A stretch of 64,000 nucleotides of DNA from Ostrinia nubilalis. Lineage: Eukaryota; Arthropoda; Insecta; Lepidoptera; Crambidae. Position numbers and translations under genes: made by a program. Under the pieces are notes generated by a model, which was given only the letters and a program-made list of their open reading frames with translations, had not been told where the DNA came from and did no database searches. The stretch is from assembly GCF_963855985.1 (NCBI RefSeq), contig NC_087093.1, positions 17,561,001 through 17,625,000 of the forward strand. The letters are read 5' to 3'. Below, piece after piece: positions 48,801 through 54,800 of the stretch; position 1 is the stretch's first letter, and the number at the start of each line of letters is the position of its first letter.

Positions 48801-51800
48801 GCGCCATGCTGACAGCTGGTCCAGTACCTGTGAGCACGATGCAGTGGAACTGGCCGTGCAGCAGCAGCACGCCGGCGCACGACACGCGCGCCAGGTACAC
48901 GCCGGGCTCTTGGAAGCACAGCGCCATGCTGACAGCTGGTCCAGTACCTGTGAGCACGATGCAGTGGAACTGGCCGTGCAGCAGCAGCACGCCGGCGCAC
49001 GACACGCGCGCCAGGTACACGCCGGGCTCTTGGAAGCACAGCGCCATGCTGACAGCTGGTCCAGTACCTGTGAGCACGATGCAGTGGAACTGGCCGTGCA
49101 GCAGCAGCACGCCGGCGCACGACACGCGCGCCAGGTACACGCCGGGCTCTTGGAAGCACAGCGCCATGCTGACAGCTGGTCCAGTACCTGTGAGCACGAT
49201 GCAGTGGAACTGGCCGTGCAGCAGCAGCACGCCGGCGCACGACACGCGCGCCAGGTACACGCCGGGCTCTTGGAAGCATAGCGCCATGCTGACACGCTGG
49301 TTCACCGAGTCGTATGCAAACGACACCATGGACGATAGCTTCTCATCTTCTTCTTCACCCAGGAGGTTTATCTTCGCTGTGAAGTCCTGAAAAAAAAAGC
49401 ACTTTAGGCCCAGAACAGACGGTGAAACGCAACTGCAACGAAACTGCAACTTTGTGATGATTCTGATGAATGAAACTGAAAGTTTCAAACTGATCGCGTC
49501 ATGTGTGGTCTCTCAACGGACGCTATGACAGAAACTTAGATGCAACTCAAAAGTAACTAGCAGTTGCGGTTTCGTTGCAGTTGCGTTTCACCGTCTTCTG
49601 GGCCTTAGAGCAAGGTTTCTCATTCCCAAACTTTATTTCGCCTTTATTCTCCTGGTTAGGAAGTCCTGCTTTATGACAGTCATATTTCTATAGGTTCAGC
49701 CGAACCAACGCCTGCAGCCTTCGTGGCTAAAGCCTTAGAGTCAGAAAATTAAGCTATTATTATTAGTGTCTGAGTTTCTTGCGCTGCTTCTTCTCAGCAC
49801 TGGCCCATTTATTGTCCTGAAGCAGTGGTAGGGTTAATACTGGGACGTGTAAAAGTGCTTTTTTAAAGCCTACTTACAGAAATAAATGAGTTTTACTGAG
49901 TTTTCAACCGACTTCAAAAAAGGAGGAGGTTCTTAATTCGACCCGTATGTTTTTTTTTTCTATGTTTGTTACGCGATAACTCCGCCAATTATGAACAGAT
50001 TTGAACAAATCTTTTTTCGGCGTATAGGTAATACCTCAAGGGTGGTCCCTTAAATTTAATAATAGAAAAAACAACCCCCAAGGGTGGAAAATTGGGGATG
50101 AACTTTTTATACGCAATATCTCCGCCGATTATAAATCAATTTGAACGATTATTTTTTTGTTGAATAGGTATTATCAAAAGGGTGATTTCATGCGAATTTG
50201 AAGAAAATATTTCACCCCCAAGGGTGGAAAATTGGGGATGAACTTTTTTATATGCAATATTTTTAATTTTTAAATTTTTTTGGTGTGCACGCATTTGAAG
50301 TCGGTTTTATTTTTTTAAAAAGCTAATTATTTACTGAGTTTTTATTGTTATCAATGCCCCCGCGCGTCCGATTCGGCCGTACTCACGCTGACGTCAGCGG
50401 TGGCTCGCGGCGCGGGGTTGTCGTACTGGTCGCGCGGGTGGATGTGCAGCGTCTTGTCGTGCGTGGCGGTGCACACGAGCGCGGCGTGGCGGCAGGCGCG
50501 TCAGTACTCACGCTGACGTCAGCGGTGGCCAGCGGCGCGGGGTTGTCGTACTGGTCGCGCGGGTGGATGTGCAGCGTCTTGTCGTGCGTGGCGGTGCACA
50601 CGAGCGCGGCGTGGCGGCAGGCGCGTCAGTACTCACGCTGACGTCAGCGGTGGCCAGCGGCGCGGGGTTGTCGTACTGGTCGCGCGGGTGGATGTGCAGC
50701 GTCTTGTCGTGCGTGGCGGTGCACACGAGCGCGGCGTGGCGGCAGGCGCGTCAGTACTCACGCTGACGTCAGCGGTGGCCAGCGGCGCGGGGTTGTCGTA
50801 CTGGTCGCGCGGGTGGATGTGCAGCGTCTTGTCGTGCGTGGCGGTGCACACGAGCGCGGCGTGGCGGCAGGCGCGTCAGTACTCACGCTGACGTCAGCGG
50901 TGGCCAGCGGCGCGGGGTTGTCGTACTGGTCGCGCGGGTGGATGTGCAGCGTCTTGTCGTGCGTGGCGGTGCACACGAGCGCGGCGTGGCGGCAGGCGCG
51001 TCAGTACTCACGCTGACGTCAGCGGTGGCCAGCGGCGCGGGGTTGTCGTACTGGTCGCGCGGGTGGATGTGCAGCGTCTTGTCGTGCGTGGCGGTGCACA
51101 CGAGCGCGGCGTGGCGGCAGGCGCGTCAGTACTCACGCTGACGTCAGCGGTGGCCAGCGGCGCGGGGTTGTCGTACTGGTCGCGCGGGTGGATGTGCAGC
51201 GTCTTGTCGTGCGTGGCGGTGCACACGAGCGCGGCGTGGCGGCAGGCGCGTCAGTACTCACGCTGACGTCAGCGGTGGCTCGCGGCGCGGGGTTGTCGTA
51301 CTGGTCGCGCGGGTGGATGTGCAGCGTCTTGTCGTGCGTGGCGGTGCACACGAGCGCGGCGTGGCGGCAGGCGCGTCAGTACTCACGCTGACGTCAGCGG
51401 TGGCCAGCGGCGCGGGGTTGTCGTACTGGTCGCGCGGGTGGATGTGCAGCGTCTTGTCGTGCGTGGCGGTGCACACGAGCGCGGCGTGGCGGCAGGCGCG
51501 TCAGTACTCACGCTGACGTCAGCGGTGGCCAGCGGCGCGGGGTTGTCGTACTGGTCGCGCGGGTGGATGTGCAGCGTCTTGTCGTGCGTGGCGGTGCACA
51601 CGAGCGCGGCGTGGCGGCAGGCGCGTCAGTACTCACGCTGACGTCAGCGGTGGCCAGCGGCGCGGGGTTGTCGTACTGGTCGCGCGGGTGGATGTGCAGC
51701 GTCTTGTCGTGCGTGGCGGTGCACACGAGCGCGGCGTGGCGGCAGGCGCGTCAGTACTCACGCTGACGTCAGCGGTGGCCAGCGGCGCGGGGTTGTCGTA

Positions 51801-54800
51801 CTGGTCGCGCGGGTGGATGTGCAGCGTCTTGTCGTGCGTGGCGGTGCACACGAGCGCGGCGTGGCGGCAGGCGCGTCAGTACTCACGCTGACGTCAGCGG
51901 TGGCCAGCGGCGCGGGGTTGTCGTACTGGTCGCGCGGGTGGATGTGCAGCGTCTTGTCGTGCGTGGCGGTGCACACGAGCGCGGCGTGGCGGCAGGCGCG
52001 TCAGTACTCACGCTGACGTCAGCGGTGGCTCGCGGCGCGGGGTTGTCGTACTGGTCGCGCGGGTGGATGTGCAGCGTCTTGTCGTGCGTGGCGGTGCACA
52101 CGAGCGCGGCGTGGCGGCAGGCGCGTCAGTACTCACGCTGACGTCAGCGGTGGCCAGCGGCGCGGGGTTGTCGTACTGGTCGCGCGGGTGGATGTGCAGC
52201 GTCTTGTCGTGCGTGGCGGTGCACACGAGCGCGGCGTGGCGGCAGGCGCGTCAGTACTCACGCTGACGTCAGCGGTGGCCAGCGGCGCGGGGTTGTCGTA
52301 CTGGTCGCGCGGGTGGATGTGCAGCGTCTTGTCGTGCGTGGCGGTGCACACGAGCGCGGCGTGCGCGCGGCCGACACGCGACAGGCGCGCGCACACCGCG
52401 CCCGCCAGGAAGCGCCGCCGGAACGGGCTGCCGCAGACGCCCGCGCCCCCTGCACAGAGAAAAACACGTAATGTGTTTTACTAAACCCGGTCGAGTTTTT
52501 AAAGGCAACTGCGCACCTAGCGGTCGTGACGTCACATCGACGCTCTAGCACGAACGGGGAGATAAGCGGGTGAGTGCGAAGGAAAGTTGCATTCCAACGA
52601 GGTGCGCATTTAACTCGACCGGGTTGTACCTATTTCCGTATAAGATCGCCAGCGCGTTTGTCGCACGGGAGCAGCGCGACTATGGCGCTGCGGTTGCACT
52701 GCTCTGTTTGTCCATATAAATAAAAACACGTAACTGTAGCGCTACATACAAGCTGCGTCAGAGTTCGTCGTGAAACTATGTAGGTACAACACTACAATTC
52801 TTGAACCTTGCGGCACTCATTCGCGCGAAACTTTTTAGCAAAACAAGGCGCATTAATAGTTCCGAAACTCTAGACTTTAAACACCAGAGATAGATCAGCA
52901 ACTGACCGATGGTGACGGAGATGATGTAGAGGCCGGCGATGCGCACGGTGAACTTGACGCGCGCCGTGTATTTATTATATTTGAAATAACTTTGGAGCAA
53001 AACAAGGCACATTAACAGTTCCGAAACTAGTCTAAAGCCTGGTCCGTGAGCACGTAGAATCCCGTCCAATGACCCCAAGCTACCCATCCCTATCGCTCGC
53101 GCGTAATTATGTTGCTGTCGCGCTCGCACACTCACTGCGGGCGCCCGTCGCACAGTAGCGACAGCAACATAATTACGCGCGAGCGATAGGGATGGGTAGC
53201 TTGGGGTCATTGGACGGGATTCTACCAGGCCTGTTCATCTCCGCGAGTTTACATCGAAAACAAAACACGCACGATGGCCCACCTACAGGATACGATTCGA
53301 CAAGGCCTCACATACGAGCGAACATTGACTCACGCACGCGTATTCTTGTGTATGATGGAAGAAAATGGTGTACTAAATACTGTGCAGTATTTAACTGCCT
53401 AAATAATAATAAAAACACAGAATGTACTTTTTTAAGTTGCCTCAAGACACTGAGAGGTAAATAAGTAGTTAATATTATTCATGATAATTCATGCTAAATC
53501 ATGTATTTTCTCCGCCATTTTCCGCAGTTTGGCACCTCACGTCACATCATTTTACCGAAGTCAGCCCTATAGCTTCGGCGCAGTGCCGATCACTGACGTT
53601 TGTCAACAAAATGGTGCTTGACTCTTGAGACAGGCTAAATTACACCATATTGTTAATGACATTGAGCATACATTTTTTTAAATACCTTCGCGAAGTAAAA
53701 CTTCTGTACGTAGTACTTATTATTATTCTGTGATTCTACGTGCTCACGGACCAGGCTTTAGCAGCGTTTAAAACACTAGAGATTGAGCAGCCACTGACCT
53801 ATAGTGACGGAGATGATGTAGAGGCCGGCGATGCGCACGGTGAACTTGACGCGCGCCGTGTGCGCCCGCGCCGGGTCGCCCGAGCCCAGCTCCAGCACCG
53901 GCGTGATCTGCGAACGATCATGCACGCCCACAACCATATCATTAGGGCGTTTATATTAACGTGATACCTATAACACTTTTGTTAGTGTTTGTAGTACTTC
54001 AGGGATCGGCGACTTTTTGAGATGGAAGCGCCAAAAAAGTCAATATAAAAAACTTAAGAGATCGACACCTATAACACTTTTCTTACATCAGGGATCGGCA
54101 ACTTTTTGAGGTGGAAGTTGCAAAAAAGTTAATTTAAAAGACAACAAACTTTATAGTTAGCCTCGGTTTCAAAAACATTTCCAACAAACGCGATAAATCA
54201 AAGATTTGGTTATTACCACATCATCTCTCCGCTCCGCTTTGGGTCGGAAATATGATTGGTTATTCAAATACATTTCTTCTCCGCTGAGGTGGAGAATTAG
54301 TCCAGTCATTTAAGCTTAAATTAGGTAAGAATCTCGGAATTCGAGATACCCAGCTGTAAGTCTGTAAATACTTGTATATTGACACCCTAAAAGTTGTCTC
54401 AAAACCTACATACGGTAGGGTGTAAGCAACTATTAAATTTTAAGGTCAAAGGTCACAAAAATCGGTTTTTTGCACTTTTTTTGGAAATATCTCATTTCCT
54501 ATGGGTTTTTTGCTATTTGTATTTATTATCAATATTGTAGAATACTAAATTCTCTACAAATTTTGTTTAAAAATTTTTTTTATACTGTGAACCGTTTTCG
54601 AGATAGAGGGCGGAGAGCGCGCGGTCACTGCATCACTTCAGGTCAACTTAAGCGGTTTAGGTTTTTCATACAAAAGGATTTTCCCGCTAATTCCCGTGGG
54701 AATTTCGGGATTTCCTTGTTGTAACTAAGCTTTAAGTTTACTAAGGTACCTACATGCCAAATTTCAAGCGTCTAACTTCCGTTAAGCGTTTAGATTTTTC

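Noticed and set aside
48557..49390. Plus-strand frames of 225-277 codons and alternative minus frames of 232-246 codons
   Set aside because: Shadows of the in-frame 120-bp exon 5 array.
29213..52262. Regularly spaced direct repeats resembling CRISPR arrays
   Set aside because: Units are contiguous without unique spacers, and each unit is exon end plus intron start of a eukaryotic gene.
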